Below are positions 1 to 5,302 of a DNA stretch of 6,870 nucleotides, one piece after another. Below the pieces are notes generated by a model. The model ran no database searches, was not told the origin of the DNA, and saw nothing but the letters and a program-made list of their open reading frames with translations. Each line of letters starts with the position of its first letter. The stretch's first letter is position 1. The position numbers and the translations under genes were made by a program. Source of the DNA: Cyanobacteria bacterium T3Sed10_376R1m (GTDB taxonomy: Bacteria; Cyanobacteriota; Cyanobacteriia; Cyanobacteriales; Cyanobacteriaceae); contig PXEJ01000172.1 in the NCBI GenBank assembly GCA_003566215.1, positions 1 through 6,870 of the forward strand, in the 5' to 3' direction.

Positions 1-228
1 AATACTATGATGATCAGTAATAGCCAATCCTTGTAAACCAATTTGAATTGCCTGTTCAATCAATGATTCTGGTGTTAACTGTCCATCAGAACAGATTGTG
101 TGTAAGTGAAAATTATAGTTGAAAGGACAACTATACTTATCGATATTATTCCATACTTCCTTTAATTTTGACAGATTTTGATATTCCTGAGTTGCATTTG
201 ACAAAGACTTTTTTTTACTTAATAGCAT
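1..228 (-). CDS. PHP-domain metal-dependent phosphoesterase, N-terminal part (runs off the left edge)
   Basis: The first 76 residues are visible; the rest lies beyond the window. After a lysine-rich lead of about 38 residues, the sequence NFHLHTICSDG (HxH at 41-43, D48) and ITDHHS (71-75) give the first two metal-binding motifs of the PHP superfamily. These enzymes hydrolyse phosphoesters; members include DNA polymerase exonuclease domains, histidinol phosphatase and RNase AM/YciV-type nucleases. Stand-alone PHP proteins of this kind are common in cyanobacteria, but the exact substrate cannot be told from this fragment. The start is the ATG at 226-228, the only one near the motif. The sequence upstream (TTGAGTAATCT) has no strong ribosome binding site. 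The gene lies downstream of the lipoprotein gene on the same strand, about 550 bases away, so separate transcription is likely. I am sure of the domain and unsure of the function. Confidence 0.85.
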   Translation of the reverse strand, partial: MLLSKKKSLSNATQEYQNLSKLKEVWNNIDKYSCPFNYNFHLHTICSDGQLTPESLIEQAIQIGLQGLAITDHHSI

Positions 229-399
229 AGATTACTCAACTATTACAGATTGTTAAGTTTAATCTAACAAATAAAAGGCTATTTTGACTTAAAAATATTC
301 ATACTTTGTGAAAACTTTATATAACTGATTCATTAATATTATTTATTAATTAGCTTATTTTGGACGTAATTTATAGATAAATGGAGAAAAAAAGTCTTT
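203..399. repeat. 13-bp inverted repeat bridging the PHP leader and its first codons
   Basis: AAAGACTTTTTTT at 203-215 and its exact reverse complement at 387-399 are 171 bases apart. The first copy covers about codons 5-9 of the PHP gene; the second lies upstream of its start. If transcription starts beyond 399, the leader could pair with the early coding sequence. The arms are largely A/T runs, so chance is a real alternative in this AT-rich spacer. Confidence 0.3.
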
Positions 400-572
400 A
401 AATTGACTACAATAAATATTTAATTATTTGATTGTTGATTATTTCTGTAGTTTAGACTATCAAAATATTTCAGGAGAATAAGTAAGCTAACAAAAAATTA
501 GCTTAAAAAGACAATAAGATGAGTTGATGATTGCTAAAAAGTTAGTTTTTTCGACTTTTTTTGGTTCTGGAT

Positions 573-631
573 GGGCGTTTTTTTACCGTAAGGTAAACTT
601 TAAGCTTTGTTTCTTTTTCGCCCTTTAGGCG
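573..631. other. Nested inverted repeats, possible structured RNA or degenerate repeat element
   Basis: On the plus strand TTTACC (582-587) and GGTAAA (592-597) form a 6-bp hairpin closed by GTAA, a GNRA-type tetraloop. It can be enclosed by GGGCG (573-577) pairing with CGCCC (619-623), and that last arm competes with a second small hairpin, CGCC-CTTTA-GGCG (619-631). The GNRA loop exists only in plus-strand RNA; the minus strand would give TTAC. Candidates are a small RNA or the remains of a mobile repeat. I recognise no family, and promoter evidence is weak. Confidence 0.3.
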
Positions 632-698
632 GAAGGTGGGTTGTAACAATCATTAGTATACTTCATTCTTCGGATTTGGTATTATTTGCGCACCTTGT

Positions 699-759
699 AA
701 GCCCTGTCCCACGCTGATTTTATGGGTAGTTTTTTACTGAAAAATACAGCGTGGGGCTT
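699..759 (-). terminator. Long hairpin after the lipoprotein gene, possible terminator or miniature repeat
   Basis: CCCACGCTG (708-716) pairs with CAGCGTGGG (747-755). The stem continues inward with ATTTT/AAAAT (717-721 with 741-745, past one bulged A) and outward with AAGC/GCTT (699-702 with 756-759, past a 5-base bulge). It starts 16 bases beyond the lipoprotein stop codon, where a transcript-ending or 3'-stabilising structure would sit. The minus strand has no U-run after the stem, so it is not a classical intrinsic terminator. The bulged, near-palindromic form also fits a miniature inverted-repeat element. Confidence 0.4.
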
Positions 760-775
760 CTTACGGAAGAAAAGA

Positions 776-1651
776 CTAACGACGACGACCAAAGCCACCA
801 CTTCTACGGGCGGGGGCACGTCTGATGGGAGTACGGTTACGGTTATTTGTCCCAAAACTGTTATTGCTACCTTGTCTAGTGTTGGTAGAAGAACCATTAT
901 TTCTGAGGTTACTAGAACCAACTCCGGAACCTGTAGCACGGTTTCTAGTCAGGTTACTTCCCCTTACTGCACCAGTAGCATTGTTCCTAATGGTTCCCGT
1001 GGTGCGCACAGATTGACGATTTTTCTCAACTGGTGGCACCGAGTTATGGTTGTTTTGATAACTTTGTACCGCTTGAGTGTAACTACTTCCAGAACCACCA
1101 AATCCCCTTAGGGTTGTACCGGGTTGATAAATGGGGGGTACATAGTATTGGGGGCGAAATAACATACTACCAATGGCCTGTCCAGCCAATGCTCCCGCAA
1201 AAGGACTCCAGAAACTCGATTGTTGTCTGACGATGACGGTTTCTTGTCTGCCGGTGTTGGGATTAGTGACGGTTTCGGTTTCGTTATGGATATATTCAAT
1301 TCTAAAATCTTCTGTAAGGTGCATTACTGCATCGTTATTATTAATTTCTAGGTACGTTTTTTGACCATTTTCGATTTCTTCATCGGTTAACCTAGCCATT
1401 TGTAGATCATTAGTGATCATATTAGGGCTTACTCCTGAAGGAGTATTGAGCAAAAGAAGATTATATTCTCCGTCAACATCATTAAAGGTAGCTTGTTGTA
1501 CGGGATATTTTCCACTGGGGATGTTATTAACGGTTTGATTTACATTATTGGTAAAGTTTGCACTGCCTCCACTGGGGTTATTTGAACCACAGGCTACGGT
1601 TGTCATACTTAAGGTTATAGCTAAAAAAATGGCTAATATTTTTTGTAACAT
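776..1651 (-). CDS. Predicted lipoprotein with glycine-zipper-like segment and disordered basic tail
   Basis: The protein has 291 residues. It begins with a lipoprotein signal: MLQK, a hydrophobic core at about 5-16, then TTVAC with Cys21 as the probable lipidated residue, so it should be membrane-anchored outside the cytoplasm. Residues 22-45 are a Ser/Asn/Gly linker. About 47-145 look like a folded domain with mixed strands. SPFAGALAGQAIGSMLF (149-165) is a small-residue hydrophobic stretch that could contact membrane, followed by an aromatic/proline patch (PQYYVPPIYQPG). From about 205 to the end it is low-complexity Ser/Asn/Thr/Gly/Arg and finishes GGFGRRR, strongly basic and probably disordered. 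It lies 22 bases downstream of the DUF1517-like gene on the same strand, so cotranscription is likely. No Shine-Dalgarno sequence precedes the ATG. I do not recognise a named family; a cell-envelope role is inference from the signal alone. Confidence 0.8.
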   Translation of the reverse strand: MLQKILAIFLAITLSMTTVACGSNNPSGGSANFTNNVNQTVNNIPSGKYPVQQATFNDVDGEYNLLLLNTPSGVSPNMITNDLQMARLTDEEIENGQKTYLEINNNDAVMHLTEDFRIEYIHNETETVTNPNTGRQETVIVRQQSSFWSPFAGALAGQAIGSMLFRPQYYVPPIYQPGTTLRGFGGSGSSYTQAVQSYQNNHNSVPPVEKNRQSVRTTGTIRNNATGAVRGSNLTRNRATGSGVGSSNLRNNGSSTNTRQGSNNSFGTNNRNRTPIRRAPARRSGGFGRRR

Positions 1652-1673
1652 TATTATTTTTGTTATTTTTGTA

Positions 1674-2273
1674 CTAGAGGGGAATTAGTTCTGAAAAATT
1701 GAGAATAGCTTGTTCTTGGGTGAGGGTATCTCCTAACCTAGCTGGGGAAAAGTGAAGGGCGATCGCACGATATTTATCCCGATAGTTAAGGGTTATAAGA
1801 GCCTTCAAACCTTCGCTAAGACCCGTAAAGTCTGCCAATTCCGTTTCAAGATCGGGAGATTCGCCCTCAAAAGCTACTGTGATCATAACAACTAAGTTAT
1901 CGGTAATTGGTAGGGATAAAGGTTCGTTTTCCCCTACACAAGAAGCCGTATCTGGTTGGGAAAGGTAACGGTTAGCGCAATCGGTAAACAATTCTTCTAC
2001 GTAATCTCCGGCTTCTCCTTCATCCCAAAATACATCTCCTTCATTAGCAGCACTTTGCCAATAGTTTTGATACTCTAATAAACTTTGGCAAATATTCACT
2101 AATGCTTCTCCCATAACTTCCATATCCCCCTGGGCATCCACTGCTTTACGGGCATTTTGGTTTAATACTCCCAATAAAGGAGCAATATCTTCCCCCTGTA
2201 GGTGAAGGAATATGCGGGAAACGACAAATCTAGTTTTTCCTCGAAGTTTATTAATGCGATCGCTTATAGCCAT
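1674..2273 (-). CDS. DUF1517-like soluble protein of unknown function
   Basis: The protein has 199 residues with no signal peptide or membrane segment. The order of its motifs resembles the C-terminal domain of the cyanobacterial/plastid DUF1517 family: an alpha-helical part with a leucine-rich stretch ending in EYQNYW (67-72), an acidic region (78-95), a beta-strand NLVVMITVAFEG (126-137) and the ending GDTLTQEQAILNFSELIPL (181-199). That ending matches the DTLT...YPxLxPL pattern I know from DUF1517 proteins. The usual N-terminal membrane and glycine-rich part of that family is absent; here residues 1-25 are basic instead. The assignment is from memory of the family pattern, not a search. 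The function of DUF1517 is not established. The gene is the likely first member of a pair with the lipoprotein gene. The ATG at 2271-2273 has no clear ribosome binding site; the next in-frame methionines (51, 54) are far inside. Confidence 0.65.
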   Translation of the reverse strand: MAISDRINKLRGKTRFVVSRIFLHLQGEDIAPLLGVLNQNARKAVDAQGDMEVMGEALVNICQSLLEYQNYWQSAANEGDVFWDEGEAGDYVEELFTDCANRYLSQPDTASCVGENEPLSLPITDNLVVMITVAFEGESPDLETELADFTGLSEGLKALITLNYRDKYRAIALHFSPARLGDTLTQEQAILNFSELIPL

Positions 2274-2321
2274 GGTAATAATTGATAATGAAATATTTTT
2301 TTGGGTGTTAAGACTTCCCTT

Positions 2322-2357
2322 TCTCTCCCTATGGGATGAGGTTGCCCACAGGAGAGA
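2322..2357. other. Hairpin between the stress-protein and DUF1517-like genes
   Basis: TCTCTCC (2322-2328) pairs with GGAGAGA (2351-2357), and an inner stem TGGG (2332-2335) pairs with CCCA (2345-2348) around a 9-base loop. It lies in the 165-base gap, about 80 bases past the universal stress protein stop and 50 before the next start. It could limit read-through or protect the 3' end. There is no U-run on either side, so it is not called a terminator. A second short palindrome, CCCCACGGGG, is at 2401-2410. Confidence 0.4.
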
Positions 2358-2438
2358 GGATTAAAAAATGTACAGGGAAAAATTTTAGAATACAATCACC
2401 CCCCACGGGGAAAGGAGAAAGTTCAATAATCAACAATA

Positions 2439-3281
2439 CTATTTGCGGACTAATAAAACAGGACAGTTAGCATTCACTCGAATGTAGTCAGATAGAGATT
2501 TTCCGAGTAAACGATCTAAATCTACCAAACTTTTGGCAATGGATGGACGGCGATCGGGTGAGCCTAACAAAAGTAAATCAATATCTTTATCCTCTGCTAG
2601 TTTGCAAATTTGTTTACCCGGTTTGCCCCCTGTAACGATACATTTGGTCTTAATGCCCATTCTTTTTGCTTTTAACAGAGCCGGAGCAAGGACAGGGTTT
2701 TGTTCCATTTCGGTGGTGGAAAGATCAATGTTTGCATCTAAATCGGGGTTAACTCGAACAAGATATAATTGGGCTTCAGGGTAGTCTTTGAGCATATTCA
2801 GAGTTAACTCTAGGGCATACTCCGCCGCTTCTGATTTATCAAGGGCTAACATCACTCGTTTAATTCGGCGAATATAAATATCGTCCTTAACCAATAGCAT
2901 AGGGCGATCGCTCAATTGAAATACATACTGACTAACGGAATTTTCGAGGAAGGATTCAAGACGTTTTAAACCCCGTGAACCCATTAAAATTAAGTCCGCA
3001 TCAATCTCTTGAGCCACCTGACAAACTACGTCTTTAGGTTCACCTTGTCGGAGAATAGTAGAAACTTTTGCTGGGTCAACTTCAGTATTTTTAACTATGT
3101 CTGCAAGGATTTTTCCCCCTTCGTCCCACTTATCGGCTAAAGCGTCGGCAGAGGTTTGGGGAGAAACAACGTGTAAAATTGTTAAGTCACAGTTTTGAAA
3201 TGCAGGAATATCTTGTAAAGTTTTGAGCATTTCTTGGGTATGTCCGTTACCGGAGTCAGCGTATAAAATTTTCTTGAGCAT
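2439..3281 (-). CDS. Tandem universal stress protein (two UspA domains)
   Basis: The protein has 280 residues in two UspA-type domains, at about 1-131 and 139-279. Each starts with a strand and aspartate (KKILYAD, D9; KRVMLALD, D148) and ends in a strand (RPMLLVK; CPVLLVRK). Domain 1 keeps the nucleotide-binding loop as GSRG (101-104), nine residues, then NS (114-115), where the canonical pattern has GS. Domain 2 is degenerate: GSPD (240-243) is followed by a longer segment and GKS (260-262), so ATP binding there is doubtful. Tandem Usp proteins are cytosolic, usually dimer-like, and act in stress tolerance through ATP binding or partner proteins; the specific role here is unknown. The ATG at 3279-3281 starts directly on the first strand and has no Shine-Dalgarno sequence. 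A candidate promoter with a leader of about 87 bases lies upstream (3376-3403). It is 165 bases from the next gene downstream, so probably a separate unit. Confidence 0.9.
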   Translation of the reverse strand: MLKKILYADSGNGHTQEMLKTLQDIPAFQNCDLTILHVVSPQTSADALADKWDEGGKILADIVKNTEVDPAKVSTILRQGEPKDVVCQVAQEIDADLILMGSRGLKRLESFLENSVSQYVFQLSDRPMLLVKDDIYIRRIKRVMLALDKSEAAEYALELTLNMLKDYPEAQLYLVRVNPDLDANIDLSTTEMEQNPVLAPALLKAKRMGIKTKCIVTGGKPGKQICKLAEDKDIDLLLLGSPDRRPSIAKSLVDLDRLLGKSLSDYIRVNANCPVLLVRK

Positions 3282-3375
3282 AATCTGATTAAATATTTTT
3301 TGTAATAAGGTTTATATCTACTTTTAAGGTACAGTGATTAAGCTCTTAAAAATCTAAAATTTTGTAACAAAAGAA

Positions 3376-3403
3376 ACTATAGCAGTTCTATTTTAGTTGT
3401 TAA
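3376..3403 (-). promoter_or_regulatory. Candidate sigma-70-type promoter for the universal stress protein gene
   Basis: On the minus strand TTAACA (-35, 3398-3403; one mismatch to TTGACA), a 16-base spacer and TATAGT (-10, 3376-3381; one mismatch to TATAAT) are aligned, with TG one base before the -10 as an extended element. Transcription would begin near 3368, leaving a leader of about 87 bases before the ATG at 3281. In AT-rich DNA such matches arise by chance, so confidence is moderate. Confidence 0.4.
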
Positions 3404-3432
3404 TTGTGTGCAAAAATTTAAGTCAGCGAATA

Positions 3433-3659
3433 CTAAACCCTTTGTAATGAAGGTAGATAAAGCGTTAGGCTAATTTTCTGATTCTTTCTGATTCTACTAT
3501 TGCGATGGTTTTCAACCCCACCCATTTTTCACTATCAATGAAATCTGCCGCCGAATTCATCAACCAATAACGACGTTTTTAAATTCGACCATGATTCTTT
3601 TCTATGGTTTCATATTTTTCCTTGATTATTTCTTGATACTCTCTGTGAGATAACTCAAC
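3433..3659 (-). pseudogene. Decayed ISAs1-family transposase fragment
   Basis: Reading minus from 3659, the frame gives VELSHREYQEIIKEKYE, TIEKNHGRI, a TAA stop (3579-3581), KRRYWLMNS, then DSEKWVGLKTIAIVESERI and a second stop (3465-3467). After a frameshift near 3470-3485 the sequence LYLPSLQR follows (3462-3439), ending in TAG (3433-3435). This is the pattern I know from the C-terminal half of ISAs1-family DDE transposases: EKGHGRIETRRYW, about 20 residues, then W-GLKSI-VES-R, about 15 residues, then RYYISSLQ. The E of HGRIE has become the stop. The N-terminal catalytic part, the continuation after SSLQ and any terminal inverted repeats are not recognisable. The gene is dead: two in-frame stops plus a frameshift. 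It lies between the response regulator and stress protein genes and shows an old insertion there. Confidence 0.8.
3475..3494. repeat. Perfect 10-bp tandem duplication inside the transposase relic
   Basis: TTTCTGATTC occurs twice back to back (3475-3484 and 3485-3494). It falls where the relic reads VESERIRK on the minus strand, close to the frameshift. A 10-base duplication changes frame by one, so it contributed to decay, but by my reading it does not alone restore the downstream frame. Confidence 0.85.
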
Positions 3660-3712
3660 ATGATTAATCTAAGTAGTGATGTAGAAATTATCTCAATGGT
3701 GGTAATAAGAAT

Positions 3713-4411
3713 TTAATCAGTTAAGCCGTGGGTAAGGGCAAATCGAACTAACTCAGTGCGGCTATTTGTCCCTGTTTTGCTAAATAACCTACTAACGTAT
3801 TTTTCCACGTTTCTAACGCTAGTTTGCAGGGTTTTAGCTATTTCTTTATTCATCAAACCTTGGGCTACTAAGTCTAACACGCTTTGTTCCCTGGGGGTAA
3901 GATCAATTTTTATGGGAGATTCGGAAATATTTAATTTACTTTTCGTGTTGTCTAGTTTATCTTTAATATCTTTAACATCCCTAACCAACTCTTCTAATTG
4001 GGTGTTATTAGGTTGGGTTTCTTTTCTGGTTCTATTTTTCTCTAGGAGATTTTTAACAATGGCTTCTAACTCATCGGGATCAAAAGGTTTAGGTAAATAG
4101 GCATCACATCCTGCGCTATAACCCTCGATGCGATCGCCAGTCATCCCTTTGGCAGTCAAAAATACTACAGGAATATTTTGAAAACGAGTATCTTCTTTTA
4201 GTTGAGAGAGAAATTCTAAGCCGTTTACCTCTGGCATCATAATATCGGAAATGATTAGGTCAGGGATGTTCGATTGTAGTTTTTCCCATGCTTCTCTGGC
4301 ATTACTAGCCACTTCTACTTGCCAATCTTCGTTATCCCCCAAGTATGCTTGTAAAGATTCTCTGATACCCGGTTCGTCATCCACCAATAAAATATTTTCG
4401 ATTTCCGCCAT
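3713..4411 (-). CDS. NarL/LuxR-family response regulator, Ycf29/Rre1-type
   Basis: The protein has 232 residues. The receiver domain (about 4-123) has the acidic pair D11-D12, phospho-acceptor D56 in ISDIMMP, T86 and K108 in LPKPF, so it should be phosphorylated by a partner histidine kinase. A charged, probably helical linker (about 135-162) leads to a LuxR-type helix-turn-helix (about 171-228: LTPREQSVLDLVAQG, then NKEIA, with the recognition helix near SVRNVEKYVSRL). The stretches FLTAKGMTGDRIEGY and GCDAYLPKPFDPDEL and the HTH wording closely resemble Ycf29 of red-algal plastids and cyanobacterial Rre1. In Synechocystis Rre1 works with Hik2/Hik34-type kinases in salt, heat and redox responses. 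The family assignment is from memory, and another cyanobacterial NarL paralogue is possible. No kinase gene is adjacent. The ATG at 4409-4411 lies about 17 bases downstream of the expected start point of a strong promoter; no Shine-Dalgarno sequence is visible. Confidence 0.9.
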   Translation of the reverse strand: MAEIENILLVDDEPGIRESLQAYLGDNEDWQVEVASNAREAWEKLQSNIPDLIISDIMMPEVNGLEFLSQLKEDTRFQNIPVVFLTAKGMTGDRIEGYSAGCDAYLPKPFDPDELEAIVKNLLEKNRTRKETQPNNTQLEELVRDVKDIKDKLDNTKSKLNISESPIKIDLTPREQSVLDLVAQGLMNKEIAKTLQTSVRNVEKYVSRLFSKTGTNSRTELVRFALTHGLTD

Positions 4412-4423
4412 AGCATTTATACT

Positions 4424-4429
4424 TATAAT
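4424..4429 (+). promoter_or_regulatory. Possible -10 element for the nuclease gene
   Basis: TATAAT, a perfect -10, reads on the plus strand 79 bases before the nuclease ATG. The hexamer 16 bases upstream, TTTCCG (4402-4407), is a poor -35 and overlaps the start of the response regulator gene. If used, this promoter overlaps the regulator's own promoter and start region face to face, so the two would interfere. Weak evidence. Confidence 0.25.
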
Positions 4430-4434
4430 GTTTA

Positions 4435-4463
4435 TTTATAACCTTTCAATCTTTAATTGTCAA
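4435..4463 (-). promoter_or_regulatory. Near-perfect sigma-70-type promoter of the response regulator gene
   Basis: On the minus strand a perfect -35, TTGACA (4458-4463), is followed by a 17-base spacer and TATAAA (4435-4440), one mismatch from the consensus -10. Transcription should begin near 4427-4429, giving a leader of only about 17 bases before the ATG at 4411. The quality of the match suggests strong constitutive transcription unless a regulator intervenes. Confidence 0.75.
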
Positions 4464-4507
4464 TAGTTAAGGATGATCATAAAATGACTGCCTAAGGGCG
4501 ATCGCAA

Positions 4508-5302
4508 ATGAAACTACATCGGCACTTATCCCAAACTCATCTTACCTTGTTTGAAACCTGTCCGCCCCAATTCCAACAAAAATATATAGAGCATTTCTAC
4601 AGTTTTCCCAACATACTACAAGAGGAAAAAAGCCAATGGGGAAAAATGTTTCACTTATTGATGCAACAGTATAATTTAGGCTTGCCCATAGACAAATTTA
4701 TTAATAATCAACAAGAAAATGGACAAAATCTACAAAAATCTTTAGAAGCACTGATAAAAGCCACAGGTGATATTTGGACATCGTCGGAAATTTTGGCGAG
4801 GGAAGAAGAATATCAACTACAACTAAAGTTTGAAGATTATTTATTTACCGTTATTTATGACCTTTTAATAATCTATCCTGATAGGGCAATTATCTTTGAT
4901 TGGAAAACTTATTTATTACCTCAAAATAAAACAAAATTAAGGGATAGTTGGCAGACAAAACTATATTTATATGTGTTATCAGAGGTTATGGACTATAAAC
5001 CATCACAACTTTCTTTTACCTATTGGTTTGTTAAAATTCCCCATCAGCCAGAGAGTTTCACTATTGAATATAATGACCAAATGCACCAACAAACAGAGGA
5101 TGAATTGCGAATTATTTTAGCAAAAATTTCTCAAACCTACCAAAATTATTTAAAGGATAATATTGATTTTCCCCATCACAACAATTGCCATAAATTTTGT
5201 CAATATTACAATTTATTATCTAGTCTAAATACAGACGAAAATAGTATTATTGATTTACCCATAACTTTAGATAATATCCCTGAAATTAATCCTTTTGATT
5301 AA
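4508..5302 (+). CDS. PD-(D/E)XK nuclease-family protein (Cas4/RecB-like)
   Basis: The protein has 264 residues. It matches the RecB/Cas4-like nuclease fold in motif order: HLTLFETCPPQFQQKYIEHF (11-30; compare the S-Y-CPR-Y opening of the family), GKMFHLLMQQY with His49 (45-55), VIYDLL with Asp118, IIFDWKTY with Asp131-x-Lys133, and QTKLYLYVL with Q149 and Y153 (QxxxY motif). Together these give the expected H-D-DxK-Q/Y active site, so metal-dependent DNA cleavage is likely and the site appears intact. Cys18, Cys227 and Cys231 sit where Cas4 and AddB carry iron-sulphur ligands, but the fourth cysteine is missing. No cas genes or repeat array are near, so a DNA-repair or exonuclease role is more likely than CRISPR adaptation; neither is shown. 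The ATG at 4508 is 2 bases after a HIP1 octamer. The gene is divergent from the regulator gene and converges on the ureohydrolase gene with a shared stop. Confidence 0.85.
   Translation: MKLHRHLSQTHLTLFETCPPQFQQKYIEHFYSFPNILQEEKSQWGKMFHLLMQQYNLGLPIDKFINNQQENGQNLQKSLEALIKATGDIWTSSEILAREEEYQLQLKFEDYLFTVIYDLLIIYPDRAIIFDWKTYLLPQNKTKLRDSWQTKLYLYVLSEVMDYKPSQLSFTYWFVKIPHQPESFTIEYNDQMHQQTEDELRIILAKISQTYQNYLKDNIDFPHHNNCHKFCQYYNLLSSLNTDENSIIDLPITLDNIPEINPFD

Larger units (their letters stand above)
229..775. other. Long intergenic spacer without a convincing gene
   Basis: This stretch separates the lipoprotein gene from the PHP gene. The part next to the PHP gene (229-520) is very AT-rich and holds small dyads: TTGTTA-N9-TAACAA at 250-270, ATTAATA-N5-TATTAAT at 332-350 and TAAGCTAA-N7-TTAGCTTA at 483-505. 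The first dyad lies 21-42 bases upstream of the PHP ATG and could be an operator, but nothing confirms that. The other half (573-759) is less AT-rich and contains nested hairpins, listed separately. The only short reading frame I considered, 527-628 plus, is not convincing. No tRNA is visible and I recognise no known RNA family. Confidence 0.6.

Noticed and set aside
332..350. Palindrome ATTAATA-N5-TATTAAT as a regulatory site
   Set aside because: It is purely A/T in a very AT-rich spacer and far from either start codon, so chance is the simplest explanation.
527..628. 33-codon plus-strand reading frame encoding a Phe-rich hydrophobic peptide (MIAKKLVFSTFFGSGWAF...)
   Set aside because: There is no clear ribosome binding site, its phenylalanines come from T-runs, and it overlaps the hairpin cluster. 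It resembles chance translation.
722..1111. Open frames on the plus strand (and another minus frame, 682-939) across the end of the lipoprotein gene
   Set aside because: They are shadows of the low-complexity Ser/Asn/Arg-coding tail. They have repetitive Thr/Val composition and no domain signal, while the lipoprotein frame has a proper signal peptide.
2322..2410. Hairpins 3' of the universal stress protein gene as an intrinsic terminator
   Set aside because: The stems are real but are not followed by a U-run on the minus strand, so I list the hairpin only as a structure.
3756..4100. Plus-strand frames opposite the response regulator (also 4251-4466)
   Set aside because: They lie antisense to a well-conserved receiver/HTH protein and show no motif of their own.
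4508..5302. The Cas4-like nuclease as part of a CRISPR-Cas locus
   Set aside because: No repeat-spacer array and no cas1, cas2 or effector gene is in the window. The fold is widespread outside CRISPR systems.
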